From: [Pseudomonas] carboxydohydrogena
Lineage (GTDB): Bacteria > Pseudomonadota > Alphaproteobacteria > Rhizobiales > Xanthobacteraceae
Length of the DNA: 64,000 nucleotides
Direction: 5' to 3'
Assembly (NCBI RefSeq): GCF_029030725.1
Contig: NZ_CP113162.1
Span: 3,098,501 to 3,162,500, forward strand
The first letter of the stretch is position 1; every line of letters begins with the position of its first letter. Below are positions 17,727 through 27,200 of this stretch, in pieces. A program made the position numbers and the translations under genes. Under the pieces are notes generated by a model. The model did no database searches and was not told the origin of the DNA. It worked only from the letters and a program-made list of their open reading frames with translations.

Positions 17727-17879
17727 TGAAGGCCCTTTCTTGATTTCAAAAATCGCCAGTCCGAAATCCGGGTCGTTGCGGCACACAACCACTTGAGTTA
17801 CCTCAACAATTTTCCTTATTCATAGATCGGATATCCAAAACGCTCGAAAACGCTTCCAAAAACGTTTTTGGAAGTTGGT

Positions 17880-18929
17880 TTAAACCTTGTCCGCAGCGCC
17901 AACAGGTTCTCGGCGCACGTACGGATCGCCCTTCTTTGCGCCAGTACGCAGAGCGACGGGCCAGTTCAAGACGCGACGTGAGCCAGGCGAGCCCCACGTC
18001 TGTATGAGAGCCGTACTGAAATTCCACCAGTCAACATTCGAGATAGAACCGCTCTCTTCCAGCCGCTTCACCACCGGCCACGTCTTCATGTGCTGGTATA
18101 AAGAGAAGAGATTCCACGCTGCTCGCATAAACAGACGCGACCGATAGTCATCGAAAACAGAACCGGCCACACAATTCGCGAAGGGAAAGTCCAGGCCTCT
18201 ATATGCATCCAGGAGCGCCTGTTCATCCGGCAACACAAAATGCAAGAGAGCGCTCTCAAATCCATCGTCCAGCACTTCATTGATAAGCTTGACGATGGTT
18301 TCATCCTTTGCTGGCTTCTTACGAGGCACAACATACAAAGGCATGTAGCCGAGCAGCACGACAACGCCATTCTCGCACAGCAGGCGCTTCGCTTCAGCTA
18401 TCGCAGCTTCAAGTCCGAAAAAGTGGCCTTGCTCAATCACAACCAAGGAGAATGTTTCGTCCGGAAAAGGCGTTCGTGGCAATTCTGCCAAGCGATACTC
18501 AATGCCTGGACGGATGACGTGCTCGCGCAAAATCCGGGGATGCCCATTCGGATTACGCAAATGGTTGACCACTGCAGCTTCCCCGCCCAACACCCTGGCT
18601 TTCAATGCTTCAACAATCAGCGGATCGGAATGCAGCACGGCGATATCGTATTGATGGGCTTCTGCGAATTGCGCTGCAAAAGCTCCTCCTCCACCTGACA
18701 TCAACAATGTCCGGCCTGCGACAGGCTTCATGCTGCGAATATGATCCACGAGCTCATAAGTAGCTTCTGGGCCTCCAAGCCGCGAAGCCAATTCCTGCTC
18801 GTGCTGGACCTCTGCCAACATCGGCACCGAGACCGGCCGAGCCGTCGCGGGTGCGGTTGCCACCCCCGTCAAATAGCGGAAGTTGGCCCAGCTGGTGGTT
18901 GCAGTTTGGGTAGATACGATCTTCGTCAT
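17880..18929 (-). CDS. Class I SAM-dependent methyltransferase-like protein
   Basis: A 349-residue cytoplasmic protein. A Rossmann-type methyltransferase core is suggested by a glycine-rich loop after a strand (TLLMSGGGGAFAAQFAEA near 85-102), an acidic end of strand 2 (LHSDP near 111), a motif-IV-like FSLVVIEQGHFFGLE near 165, and the strand VVVLLGYMP near 205. The substrate is unknown. The C-terminal ~130 residues (WNLFSLYQHMKTW and on) were not recognised. It lies between the Rep-like gene and a divergent PD-(D/E)XK nuclease. It has no visible target-recognition domain, so it is not clearly a DNA methylase. Confidence 0.55.
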   Translation of the reverse strand: MTKIVSTQTATTSWANFRYLTGVATAPATARPVSVPMLAEVQHEQELASRLGGPEATYELVDHIRSMKPVAGRTLLMSGGGGAFAAQFAEAHQYDIAVLHSDPLIVEALKARVLGGEAAVVNHLRNPNGHPRILREHVIRPGIEYRLAELPRTPFPDETFSLVVIEQGHFFGLEAAIAEAKRLLCENGVVVLLGYMPLYVVPRKKPAKDETIVKLINEVLDDGFESALLHFVLPDEQALLDAYRGLDFPFANCVAGSVFDDYRSRLFMRAAWNLFSLYQHMKTWPVVKRLEESGSISNVDWWNFSTALIQTWGSPGSRRVLNWPVALRTGAKKGDPYVRREPVGAADKV

Positions 18930-19498
18930 AGGTGATGTCCTTCTGTTTATGATGCAGAGGACGTCACCGCAGTCGCTGCGTGATGGCTTGAGACGGACGG
19001 TACCGATCCCTGCCCTATAGATTCAGATGAGGGCCCGAGATTTTGCGGGCTTTCGCGACAAAACTTGAAGTGTTGCCAAAACAACACGATTTTTGCTCAA
19101 AAATGGTATTCAGGGAGAGGTTTGCCGCCGATCGCAAAGACCTGCTCAAGGGAGGCGAGCCCCACGAGCACACCATTCCGTCGGCCGTAAAGCCCTCCAA
19201 ACAGGCTGATGGCAGGTCTTCCGGCAGATATTTGCCGCTAAGAGACAAGTCGAACAGGGCTTTTCAAACGGACCAAAGGCTCACTGCATCCCACGATATG
19301 GCCTGCCTCGCCGTAAGCAGACGCGCGAGAGCCGTTTCCATCTGGCACGCCGAAGCACGGCTTTCTTCGCATGGCAAAACTCGTCGCGCTCCTCTCCCGC
19401 ATAGCCATGCACACGGCAGATGACGTGCGACCAACAGTGACGATTGATCAAGAAGTTGAGTTCACGAAGTCGGAAGATCAACGCAACAACTGACCCAT
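18930..19498. other. Gene-free spacer between methyltransferase and nuclease
   Basis: About 570 bp between divergent genes. It must contain promoters for both, but none was clear. An open frame at 19043-19423 (+) has no protein-like composition and no recognised similarity, and is not called. Confidence 0.5.
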
Positions 19499-19538
19499 CA
19501 AGCTGAATCTCCTCCACTCTCAGAGGAGATTCAGCTTG
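19499..19538 (+). promoter_or_regulatory. Perfect hairpin enclosing the ribosome binding site and start codon
   Basis: CAAGCTGAATCTCCTC (19499-19514) and its exact complement (19523-19538) flank an 8-nt loop. The right arm begins with the Shine-Dalgarno GAGGAG (19523-19528) and ends with the TTG start codon (19536-19538) of the nuclease gene. In RNA, both the ribosome binding site and start would be base-paired. It could also be a protein operator. It is too exact and too well placed to be chance. Confidence 0.8.
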
Positions 19539-20666
19539 ACCACATCCACCACGTCCAATGCCATTGCCTCCTTGCCGCGGTGCCCGCTCGTTTCCGACGC
19601 GATCGCCAAAGAAAACAACGTCTATTTCGAGATCGACACGCGGTTTCGCCGCGCTGCACGCTTGCTGCAAGCCTTGTGGTTGAAAGATCATTCGATCGAG
19701 ACCGGCATTCATGTGCGCGGTGAAGGCGAAGACGCGGTTGTTATGCCGCTGGCGTCAAACCTCTCCAGCACCGCCGCCGCGTCCGGCAAAAACTTTCTCT
19801 CGTCAGCCATCCATGCATTCGTAAGGCAGCAGTTGATCCTGCGCGAAGATGGCGCCGCGATCGACGAGGAGCGCTTGTTCGGAAATGCACTGTCATCGAT
19901 GCCGCTGACGTTCAATCTGTTCGCGCCGCTCGCGATGGATCTTGACCTCGCCACGCGTGTTCTGAAAACGCTTTTCCCGACCTTCGTCGAGAAGGTCGAG
20001 GGCTTCTTGTTCGAGCACTCCCCCGGCCGCCGTGAGGAGCGCTTTCTGAATGACGGCACCGCTTTCGACCTCGCCGTTCAGATTATCACGCCAGACGGTG
20101 AGCCAGGAACGATCTTCGTCGAAACGAAACTCTCCGAAGACATGATGGGACCAGCAGCGCGGTTGCGTGACCGCTATGATGAAGTGTCCCGTTCATCCCG
20201 GCTCTTTGTCAATCCGGACAGTCCGCAGCTTCGTACGCTCGCACTCGAACAGCTCTGGCGCGAAAACATGCTGGCGCAACTTTGCGTCGATCACGGCATT
20301 ACGCAGCGCGCCGTCTTCGTCGGCATTGGTCCACACCTCAATCGACGTGTGATGGCTGCGTTTCGCGTCTTTCAGAACGAATTCATCCCGGAAGACGACC
20401 GTGACGACAATCGCGTCCCCTTCATTGGCCTCACCCTCGAAAGCGTCGTCGATGCCATCGGCACAGCTGGCGCAACCGAGCTGGCCCATAACCTCCGGGC
20501 GCGATACCTCGACTACGAGCGCATCTATCACTTGTGTCTGAGTTCGGCCGTCCCTGCCGAAATTGATTCTGCGCCTTCAAAATCAGTAACAGGTGACAAA
20601 ACTGTCCGAAAGCAGCTTGTCCAATTCCTGGCAAAAGGCTCCCGCGCTTCCTCGCGGAGGGCCTGA
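19536..20666 (+). CDS. PGN_0703-type putative restriction endonuclease (PD-(D/E)XK)
   Basis: A 376-residue predicted nuclease. The core is FDLAVQIITPDG followed by TIFVETKLSEDM around residues 175-205, a PD-(D/E)XK arrangement with Asp then Glu-x-Lys. The overall sequence resembles the PGN_0703 family of putative restriction endonucleases. The only credible start is TTG 19536, with GAGGAG seven bases upstream inside a hairpin. The stop is followed by the DUF2958 ATG with one base between, so they form an operon. No methylase is adjacent on the same strand; dcm lies 0.8 kb downstream. Nuclease activity is inferred. Confidence 0.7.
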   Translation: MTTSTTSNAIASLPRCPLVSDAIAKENNVYFEIDTRFRRAARLLQALWLKDHSIETGIHVRGEGEDAVVMPLASNLSSTAAASGKNFLSSAIHAFVRQQLILREDGAAIDEERLFGNALSSMPLTFNLFAPLAMDLDLATRVLKTLFPTFVEKVEGFLFEHSPGRREERFLNDGTAFDLAVQIITPDGEPGTIFVETKLSEDMMGPAARLRDRYDEVSRSSRLFVNPDSPQLRTLALEQLWRENMLAQLCVDHGITQRAVFVGIGPHLNRRVMAAFRVFQNEFIPEDDRDDNRVPFIGLTLESVVDAIGTAGATELAHNLRARYLDYERIYHLCLSSAVPAEIDSAPSKSVTGDKTVRKQLVQFLAKGSRASSRRA

Positions 20667-20667
20667 C

Positions 20668-21009
20668 ATGGCGCAGCTCGGTCTCTTAACGCTCGGTGAC
20701 CACGTCCAACTGCTCGTCAACGCGCTTAGCCCGGAACGCGACCATGCTCCGGTGTTCAAACTGTTCACACCAGACGCCAATACGACCTGGCTCATCAGCG
20801 AATGCGATCCGGATGATCCGGATCGCCTTTTCGGTCTCTGCGATCTCGGCCTCGGCTTTCCTGAACTTGGCTGGGTCAGCCTTAAGGAAATCGAGGGCGT
20901 TCGGGGCAAACTTGGGCTTCCTGTCGAACGCGATGTAAGCTTCGTCGGAGACAAACCTCTCTCCGCTTACGCTGCTGAAGCCCACCAACTCGGCCGCATT
21001 CAGGTTTAA
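20668..21009 (+). CDS. DUF2958 domain-containing protein
   Basis: A 113-residue acidic protein matching DUF2958: AQLGLLTLGDHVQLLVN, then the conserved PVFKLFTPDANTTWLISECDPDD and the GLGFPELGWVSLKEIE segment. These proteins are common on rhizobial plasmids and islands and have no known activity. The start is the ATG at 20668, one base after the nuclease stop; a longer in-frame version would lie inside the nuclease gene. The zinc-ribbon gene follows 3 bp later. Confidence 0.8.
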   Translation: MAQLGLLTLGDHVQLLVNALSPERDHAPVFKLFTPDANTTWLISECDPDDPDRLFGLCDLGLGFPELGWVSLKEIEGVRGKLGLPVERDVSFVGDKPLSAYAAEAHQLGRIQV

Positions 21010-21012
21010 GCG

Positions 21013-21327
21013 ATGGCGACATTCCGCAATTATTACACCTGCTATCGATGCGACTATGAGTGGCAAGATGAATGGTCAGCTACTTGCGACGACGACTGCC
21101 CAGAGTGCGGTGCTCGGCATGTTTCGCCTCATGAGAGCGAAGATGTGACTATTCCGAATACGATATCTGATTTGCGCCACCACCGGAAGGATTCGGGTTG
21201 CGGCAGAACGGCTTCTCGCGTTCACGCACCATGCGTTTCGGCGAAGAGAATCACGGCCTTCAAAATAGCAGCCAAGAAGTCTGAACATAAGCGCAGACGG
21301 ATGGTCGCGACAAAAATACCATTTTAA
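21013..21327 (+). CDS. Zinc-ribbon protein, DUF2958 neighbour
   Basis: A 104-residue protein. The N-terminal half is a clear zinc ribbon: YTCYRCDYEW with Cys-x2-Cys, then CDDDCPECGARH with a second Cys-x2-Cys and a Trp-rich turn. Such ~60-residue proteins usually accompany DUF2958 genes on rhizobial islands. The second half (after SEDVTIP) is basic and looks unrelated to the family, which suggests the reading frame has been extended by mutation. Its ATG is 3 bp after the DUF2958 stop. Function unknown. Confidence 0.6.
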   Translation: MATFRNYYTCYRCDYEWQDEWSATCDDDCPECGARHVSPHESEDVTIPNTISDLRHHRKDSGCGRTASRVHAPCVSAKRITAFKIAAKKSEHKRRRMVATKIPF

Positions 21328-21437
21328 ATCAAATACTTGTGGACACTCTTTCAACAGAGCTTGAGGGAGAGTTCCTGATTCGTCAAAGATACCGCCACGG
21401 CTATTCCGCCGGGGTCCGGCAAAATTGCGTTCCGTGA

Positions 21438-22490
21438 ATGAAAACCAAGTACACAGCGATCGATTTGTTTTCCGGATGCGGTGGCCTCACGCTAGGATTG
21501 AAGCTCGCTGGCTTCAAAGTTCTTGCTGCCATCGAAAAAGATACCCTTGCGGTACAGACTTACAAGGCGAACCATGCCGATGTTGTCGTGTGTCACGACG
21601 ATATCGTCGCCGTGAAAGCGGGGTCGCTTCGTAAACGTTTGAATCTTGCTGTTGGCGAGCTTGATCTCTTAGCGGGTTGTCCGCCTTGTCAGGGCTTCTC
21701 TGCCTTGCGCACGCGAAACGGCGCGACACAAAAGCGCGACAAAAGAAACGGCCTCATCACCGAGATGATGCGCTTTACGCGCGCATTCCGGCCGAAGACC
21801 GTCATGATGGAAAACGTGCCGGGGCTTGCGGAGCACTGGTCGTTTAAGAAGCTCTGCCGCGATCTTCGAAATCTCGGTTATCGAGTCGAATGGGACATCA
21901 AGGACGCCCGCTACTATGGCGTGCCCCAACGGCGAAAGCGGTTAATCCTGGTTGCCGGACACCGTTTCGATGTTCCGCTTGCCAAGGAAACGAACAACAT
22001 AAAAACGGTTTGGGAAGCAATCGGCGGATTGAAGGCTCCCGGTCATAGCCGTGACAAGCTACAAAATCTGACGGAAAACCGGAGCGAGAAAGTTCTTAGC
22101 TTGATACGAGCAATTCCGAAAGATGGCGGTAGCCGGACCGATCTACCGAAATCGTGGCAACTTGCCTGTCATCAACGAACGGACGGCTTCAAAGATATAT
22201 ACGGGCGCATGGCATGGCACGAGCCAGCACCCACGATCACGGGCGGATGCTTCAATCCTTCCAAGGGACGGTTTCTTCATCCGGAGGCAAACCGCGCTAT
22301 CACGCTGCGGGAGGCAGCCATCCTTCAATCATTTCCGCGCCGGTATCGCTTCCCTGCGGACAGAAGCAAGGAATCTATCGCACTAATGATCGGCAATGCG
22401 CTTCCGCCCACCTTCATTCGCCGCCACGCTAGTGAAATCGCCAAGAGTTTGGCTAATGCAAAGGCGAGATCTCGTCGAGCCGCCCGCTGA
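21438..22490 (+). CDS. dcm: DNA (cytosine-5)-methyltransferase
   Basis: A 350-residue C5-cytosine methylase with all main motifs in order: I AIDLFSGCGGLTLG (8-21), IV AGCPPCQGFSALR with the catalytic Cys (~79), VI MMENVPG (~118), VIII YYGVPQRRKRL (~158), and X IALMIGNALPP (~322). The target recognition region lies between VIII and IX (~180-270). A Vsr repair gene follows, as usual for Dcm-type systems. With the Z1 ATPase and 149-residue gene on the other side, this resembles the Dcm-Vsr-Z1 restriction neighbourhoods described for MORC/Z1 systems, but no MORC ATPase is present here. The upstream Shine-Dalgarno is weak. Confidence 0.93.
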   Translation: MKTKYTAIDLFSGCGGLTLGLKLAGFKVLAAIEKDTLAVQTYKANHADVVVCHDDIVAVKAGSLRKRLNLAVGELDLLAGCPPCQGFSALRTRNGATQKRDKRNGLITEMMRFTRAFRPKTVMMENVPGLAEHWSFKKLCRDLRNLGYRVEWDIKDARYYGVPQRRKRLILVAGHRFDVPLAKETNNIKTVWEAIGGLKAPGHSRDKLQNLTENRSEKVLSLIRAIPKDGGSRTDLPKSWQLACHQRTDGFKDIYGRMAWHEPAPTITGGCFNPSKGRFLHPEANRAITLREAAILQSFPRRYRFPADRSKESIALMIGNALPPTFIRRHASEIAKSLANAKARSRRAAR

Positions 22491-22546
22491 CCTCTTCGGG
22501 ATCGAAAATTCCAGCGAATAAGGCGATATGATTAAGGTAGAGGCAG

Positions 22547-22960
22547 ATGACCGACGTTTTCTCTGCCCGTAAGCGCTCTGAGATTATGTCCCGCGTGAGA
22601 GGGACTGGGAACAAGGCGACTGAGCTTCGCCTCGTTGCTATTTTTCGCGCTAACGGGATTACAGGATGGCGGAGGCGATCACCGGTTTTTGGGAAGCCCG
22701 ACTTTGTATTTCCAAAGGAGAAAGTTGCGGTATTTGTCGACGGCTGCTTTTGGCATTGCTGTCCGCGCCACGGAACCCTACCGAAGACAAATCGAGATTT
22801 TTGGCAGCAAAAGCTAGAACGGAATCGTCAACGAGATCGGTTGGTCAATAGAACTTTAAAGAAGAAAGGGTGGGCATTAATACGACTGTGGCAGCACGAG
22901 CTACAAGCGCCAGAGCATATCGTTCGACGCATCACTCGCATTCTCCGGCCCAACAATTAG
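22547..22960 (+). CDS. vsr: Very short patch repair endonuclease Vsr
   Basis: A 137-residue endonuclease that nicks beside T:G mismatches made by deamination of 5-methylcytosine. The family core is visible: RSEIMSRVRGTGNKATELRL at the start, GKPDFVFPKEKVAVFVDGCFWH (metal-binding Asp and the DGCFWH motif), CCPRH, and the WALIRLWQHEL end. It starts 57 bp after the dcm stop on the same strand and serves its mutagenic side-product. Confidence 0.93.
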   Translation: MTDVFSARKRSEIMSRVRGTGNKATELRLVAIFRANGITGWRRRSPVFGKPDFVFPKEKVAVFVDGCFWHCCPRHGTLPKTNRDFWQQKLERNRQRDRLVNRTLKKKGWALIRLWQHELQAPEHIVRRITRILRPNN

Positions 22961-23011
22961 TCTCCCCATACACTCAATGCTCGCGCTCTAGAAGGAGCAA
23001 ATACAGGGAAG

Positions 23012-24214
23012 ATGCGCTCGTTGAATTTGATCGAGGATTTCGCGCGCAACCCGTCCGAAGAGGCAATGGCGTCCGTTGTCGCTTCGGCAATCGGAGATTC
23101 GTGGGGGGTCGATGAGATCGGCCGACTTGCGGAGGTCCTGGCGCACAGCGGAACCACTCTTGCCTTTCCCGACGATATTGTGACTGCGGATGTCGCTTCG
23201 ACCGGGGGGCCATCATCACTGTCGACATTGCTGTGCCCGCTCTACTTACGCAACCTCGGCTTCCAAATCCCGAAGCTCGGTGTGCCGGGACGGCCAGCGG
23301 GAGGTATCGATATTCTTGCCCAAGTCCCCGGATACAAGGCCAACCCAGATGCGCCTACAGCGCGGGCTGTTTTGGATCGATGCGGCTACGTGCACTTTCT
23401 CGCCGGGCCCGATTTTGCTCCGCTAGATGCCATTCTCTTCCGATATCGTCAAAGGTCGGGCGCGCAAGACGTACCTCCTTTGGCCGTGGCCAGCATCCTT
23501 GCGAAAAAGATTGCATGCGGCATCAAGTCCGCAGGGCTTGATGTGCGGGTAGCACCTCATGGAAACTTTGGGGGTGACTTCGCCACAGCAAGGCAGACAG
23601 CCAAATCATTCTGCGTGGCTGCAAAGGCAGTGGGAATAGCGGCCGTCGCAGGATTGACCGATGCACGCACACCCTACCAACCATACATCGGGCGAGGAGA
23701 GTCATTGTTGGCCCTCCGCAAGCTGATCGACGATAGTTCAGACCAATGGCTTCTCGAGCATGCCGATCGCTGCCTGCTACTCGCGGCAAACGTCGGCGCC
23801 TTGCACCCAGGCCACGCACCGCTTGTCAAAGAAATCGGGAAGCCGTTCTTCGAGAACATCGTCGCACAAGGCGGCACAGAGGCCGGCTTCCTTGACAAGG
23901 TAGAATCAATTGCGCGAGCACCACGGGTAGAGATTGCCGCACAGCAAGGTGGCTTTTTCTCGCTCGACCTTGCTGGATTGCGTTCAGTGTTCGCAACCGC
24001 GAACGCGTCTACAGACAAAGAGCCATTCCCGGACAACCTCGGCCTGATTCTCCGTAAAAGACCGGGCAGCTTTGTGAAAAATGGAGAAATCCTCGCATCG
24101 GTTCGCGCGACTACCGGCGTCTGGGCTGCTTGCGCGGAGCCCTTGACGAAATGCTTTCGCATCACGGAGCTGATGGACTACGCTTTGGGTTTGGAGGAAT
24201 TTGTCCGTGCCTAG
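23012..24214 (+). CDS. Thymidine-phosphorylase-like protein with altered phosphate site
   Basis: A 400-residue homologue of pyrimidine nucleoside phosphorylases (DeoA/PyNP/AMP phosphorylase fold). The glycine-rich DVASTGGPSSLSTLLCPLYL (~59-78) aligns with the family DKHSTGGVGDK segment, but the phosphate-binding Lys-His is Val-Ala. GVPGRPAGGIDILAQ replaces the usual TGGTLDKLE segment. The residues aligning with the pyrimidine-site Arg, Ser and Lys appear kept (FRYRQR; ASILAKK). It probably binds a nucleoside or nucleotide but may not do phosphorolysis. It lies 51 bp after vsr and overlaps the kinase gene at its end, so it belongs to the defence cluster, not to nucleoside salvage. Confidence 0.75.
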   Translation: MRSLNLIEDFARNPSEEAMASVVASAIGDSWGVDEIGRLAEVLAHSGTTLAFPDDIVTADVASTGGPSSLSTLLCPLYLRNLGFQIPKLGVPGRPAGGIDILAQVPGYKANPDAPTARAVLDRCGYVHFLAGPDFAPLDAILFRYRQRSGAQDVPPLAVASILAKKIACGIKSAGLDVRVAPHGNFGGDFATARQTAKSFCVAAKAVGIAAVAGLTDARTPYQPYIGRGESLLALRKLIDDSSDQWLLEHADRCLLLAANVGALHPGHAPLVKEIGKPFFENIVAQGGTEAGFLDKVESIARAPRVEIAAQQGGFFSLDLAGLRSVFATANASTDKEPFPDNLGLILRKRPGSFVKNGEILASVRATTGVWAACAEPLTKCFRITELMDYALGLEEFVRA

Positions 24215-27200
24215 TTATTGTTGCTTCTTTTGTCCCGCAGCGACTTATAACGACAATGGACTAACTGATCCGTGCCCGAGTTGTGGCCGGCCATTTGGTT
24301 TCCCGCTGAGCAGTATCCCGGCCGAAATAGGCCCATTTAAGATTCTGCGCCCCTTGGGTCGCGGCTTTTATGCCGCGACATATGTGGCCGAGCGCAAAAC
24401 GGGACTGCGCAACAAATCCGTTCTGAAGGTTACGCCAAAAATATTTTATGAGTTCTTCCCAGGGAAAGATTTCGAAGAAGAATGCCTGTTGCACCGTGAT
24501 GTGGCGGAGGGAACGGAGCACCTCGTTAAAATCCGGGACATGTTTCCGGATGTAGAGGTCCAATTTGACAACGTGTCGCTATCATGTTGCGTTGCGGAAC
24601 TCGATTTTGTCGACGGTCCTCTCCTCACGGACTACTTCGATGACGAGCAGGAGGTTTCGGCAGCCATTGCAGCACAGATGGCCATTGATCTCTTGCGCCT
24701 GCGCGAAGAGCTTGAGCGCAAGCAGGTGTTTCATAATGATTTACATGCCGGCAACATCATCGTCGAGCGGCTCAAGAAGGACAGCTTTCGCGCCGACGCT
24801 GTAGACCCATCCATACGAGCAGTTGCCATTGATCTTGGTTCTGCCGCGACACAAACCAAGAGCGATCCCGCCAGGCAACGCGAAGGAGATATCAGCCGAA
24901 TTGCCGAGCACATTGCGCGGTTGAGCGCACGACTCTTGGCCAGCCCGGATCAGGTGTCCGACCATGATTTTCGGTTGGCGAGCACGTTGCAAGACATTTT
25001 TCAGGTCTTGGCCGCACCGGCAGAGAATACGCGATTTCCATCTGCGCAAGATCTCATCCGCCAAGTCCGACTCGCGTATGAGATGATACCACGTCATTCG
25101 TGGCGGTCGTGGCGGCAGCCGCTGGCCTTGACGAGTTTTGGTTCGGCATACAACGCGCTGACTCTTGAACCGTGGCACGTGCCAGCTCTTCTGATAGATC
25201 CAGAAGGAACATGGCTGAAGCAAATCAGCACACCAGGTCCACAGATCATCACCGGCATGCGCGGCTGTGGCAAAACCATGTTGCTGCGCGCGCTTCAGTT
25301 TCATGCGCGCGCTTCGCAGGCGCGTGGAGAAACCGCCGACGCCGTCATTGGGCGCATCAGCGGTGATGGATATATCGGCCTGTTCGTCTCAGCTCAAAGA
25401 CTTATAGACCGACAAGATCCCGGGCAAACGGTAAACGCCGATCCGTTTGCGCGCTTAATACTGGCATACGCCGTCGAGGCGGTTCGCTCGATTATGCACT
25501 TGCGCGACATCCGCTCTGCTGGTGTCAATGAGCATGCCCATAAGGTAATTGGCAGGGCATTGACCGATATCCTCACTAATTCCGACGAGTTGGGAGATGC
25601 TATCGATCTCGATGATTTCGATGCCCGCCTGCGAAAAGCACTCGTACAGCACAGCCAGCCGGGCAATAGTCTTCGCTTACAAGTTAATCCGAGCGACGCG
25701 TTTATTCATATGGCTGAGAGCATTCGAGTGTGTTCCCCACACTGGATGACTGGCCGCGTACTATTCTTGCTTGATGATGTTTCAACTCGCTACCTTAAGG
25801 GCGGCCCGATTCGGGAGCTGCTTTCCGCGTTGCTGTTCCAACACCCCGTTTGCGCATTCAAGATCACATCCGAAGTGCAAACAATGGAATTGGAGCTCAA
25901 AACGCCCGGAGAGAATTTTCCTGCCCGGGAGGGTCGCGATTATTCCGTATTCGACCTCGGCTCCGAAGTATACGACAAGATAAAAGGGCCGCAGGGAAAG
26001 CAATTCGTCGAACGAATCCTGGAGCAACGCGCCGACCACTTTTCCGCTCACCCGCGCGCGACACCATCGCAACTGCTCGGCGACGAATCCATGGAAACTA
26101 TCGCGCGGGAAATCGCCGAAAGCGCTTCCACTTCAAGTAAACGCAAGGAAGTTTATCGCGGCATCACTGCACTTGCTCATGTCTGTGTTGGTGACATCGG
26201 CGATGTTATCAGCCTGTATGAACGGATCATCAAGGCGGCAAACGGTCGAATTCCTGTGCCGACGCAAGTCCAATGCGATTGCTTTCAAGATCACTGCTCG
26301 CATCGCCTCTACGATCTCAACCGACGTAGGGGCGAATTGAAAGATGTGGCTCGGTCGTTCGCGGAAGCGTCGTACGAGCTGCTCCTCAAGTCTTTCAAGG
26401 AAGCCAAGAAGAATAAAAAGACGGCGCGCCGGCTACGACAATATTCGTCCATCTATGTACGCGTAACCACAGGCGACACGGGCAAGCAGATGGCCCAGCT
26501 TCGCGATCTAATCGACGCTGGCGTGTTTGTATTCACTGGCGGGAGCCCGCGAACCAAGACAAAGGACTCCGATCCCATTCTCCAATTCAAGCTGACTTTT
26601 AGGCGCATTTACGGGCTAACCAATTTCATCGGCCTCGCCGAAAGAGATCGGTTCGAATTGTCCGGAGCAAACCTGGAGGAATGGCTCGCAAATCCGGCAG
26701 CTGGAAAAGAAATTCTGATGCGAAATCTTGGAGGACCTCTTGCGGAAGAGGACGACGTCGAGGCGACGGAGCTGGCCATAGAGCCAGCGGCCGCGACGCC
26801 TACTCCCAAAATCACAATGGACCTCTTTGAGAACTTACCACCAGCACAGCCCGAGCAACCAAAAACTCCAGAAGAGCTCCCGCCGGATTCTGGGCGTCTT
26901 CCAACGCACAGCATCGATGTCAAGATACTCAACGAGTCGGGGGTCGCCGCAGCGGAGCTGTCACAGATTGTCATCGGCCTCGGCTTTGAGGATCGCACCT
27001 TGGCGTCTGTGCGCGCCCTGACAAAAGCACTGCCGCCGACCAAAGTGCTTGCCATTCAATACGAGGATGCGGGCCGATCGAAGGAGATTCTGGACAGCCT
27101 CAAGAGTTGGGGCGCCGAGGTCGACATCATTTCATATCGCACCGCGATAGCAGACGGATTGCCGCTCACAAATCAGCCAACCTTGATCGATGTAACAGGA

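Noticed and set aside
19043-19423. Possible 126-residue gene in the methyltransferase-nuclease spacer
   Set aside because: No ribosome binding site, no protein-like pattern, no recognised similarity.
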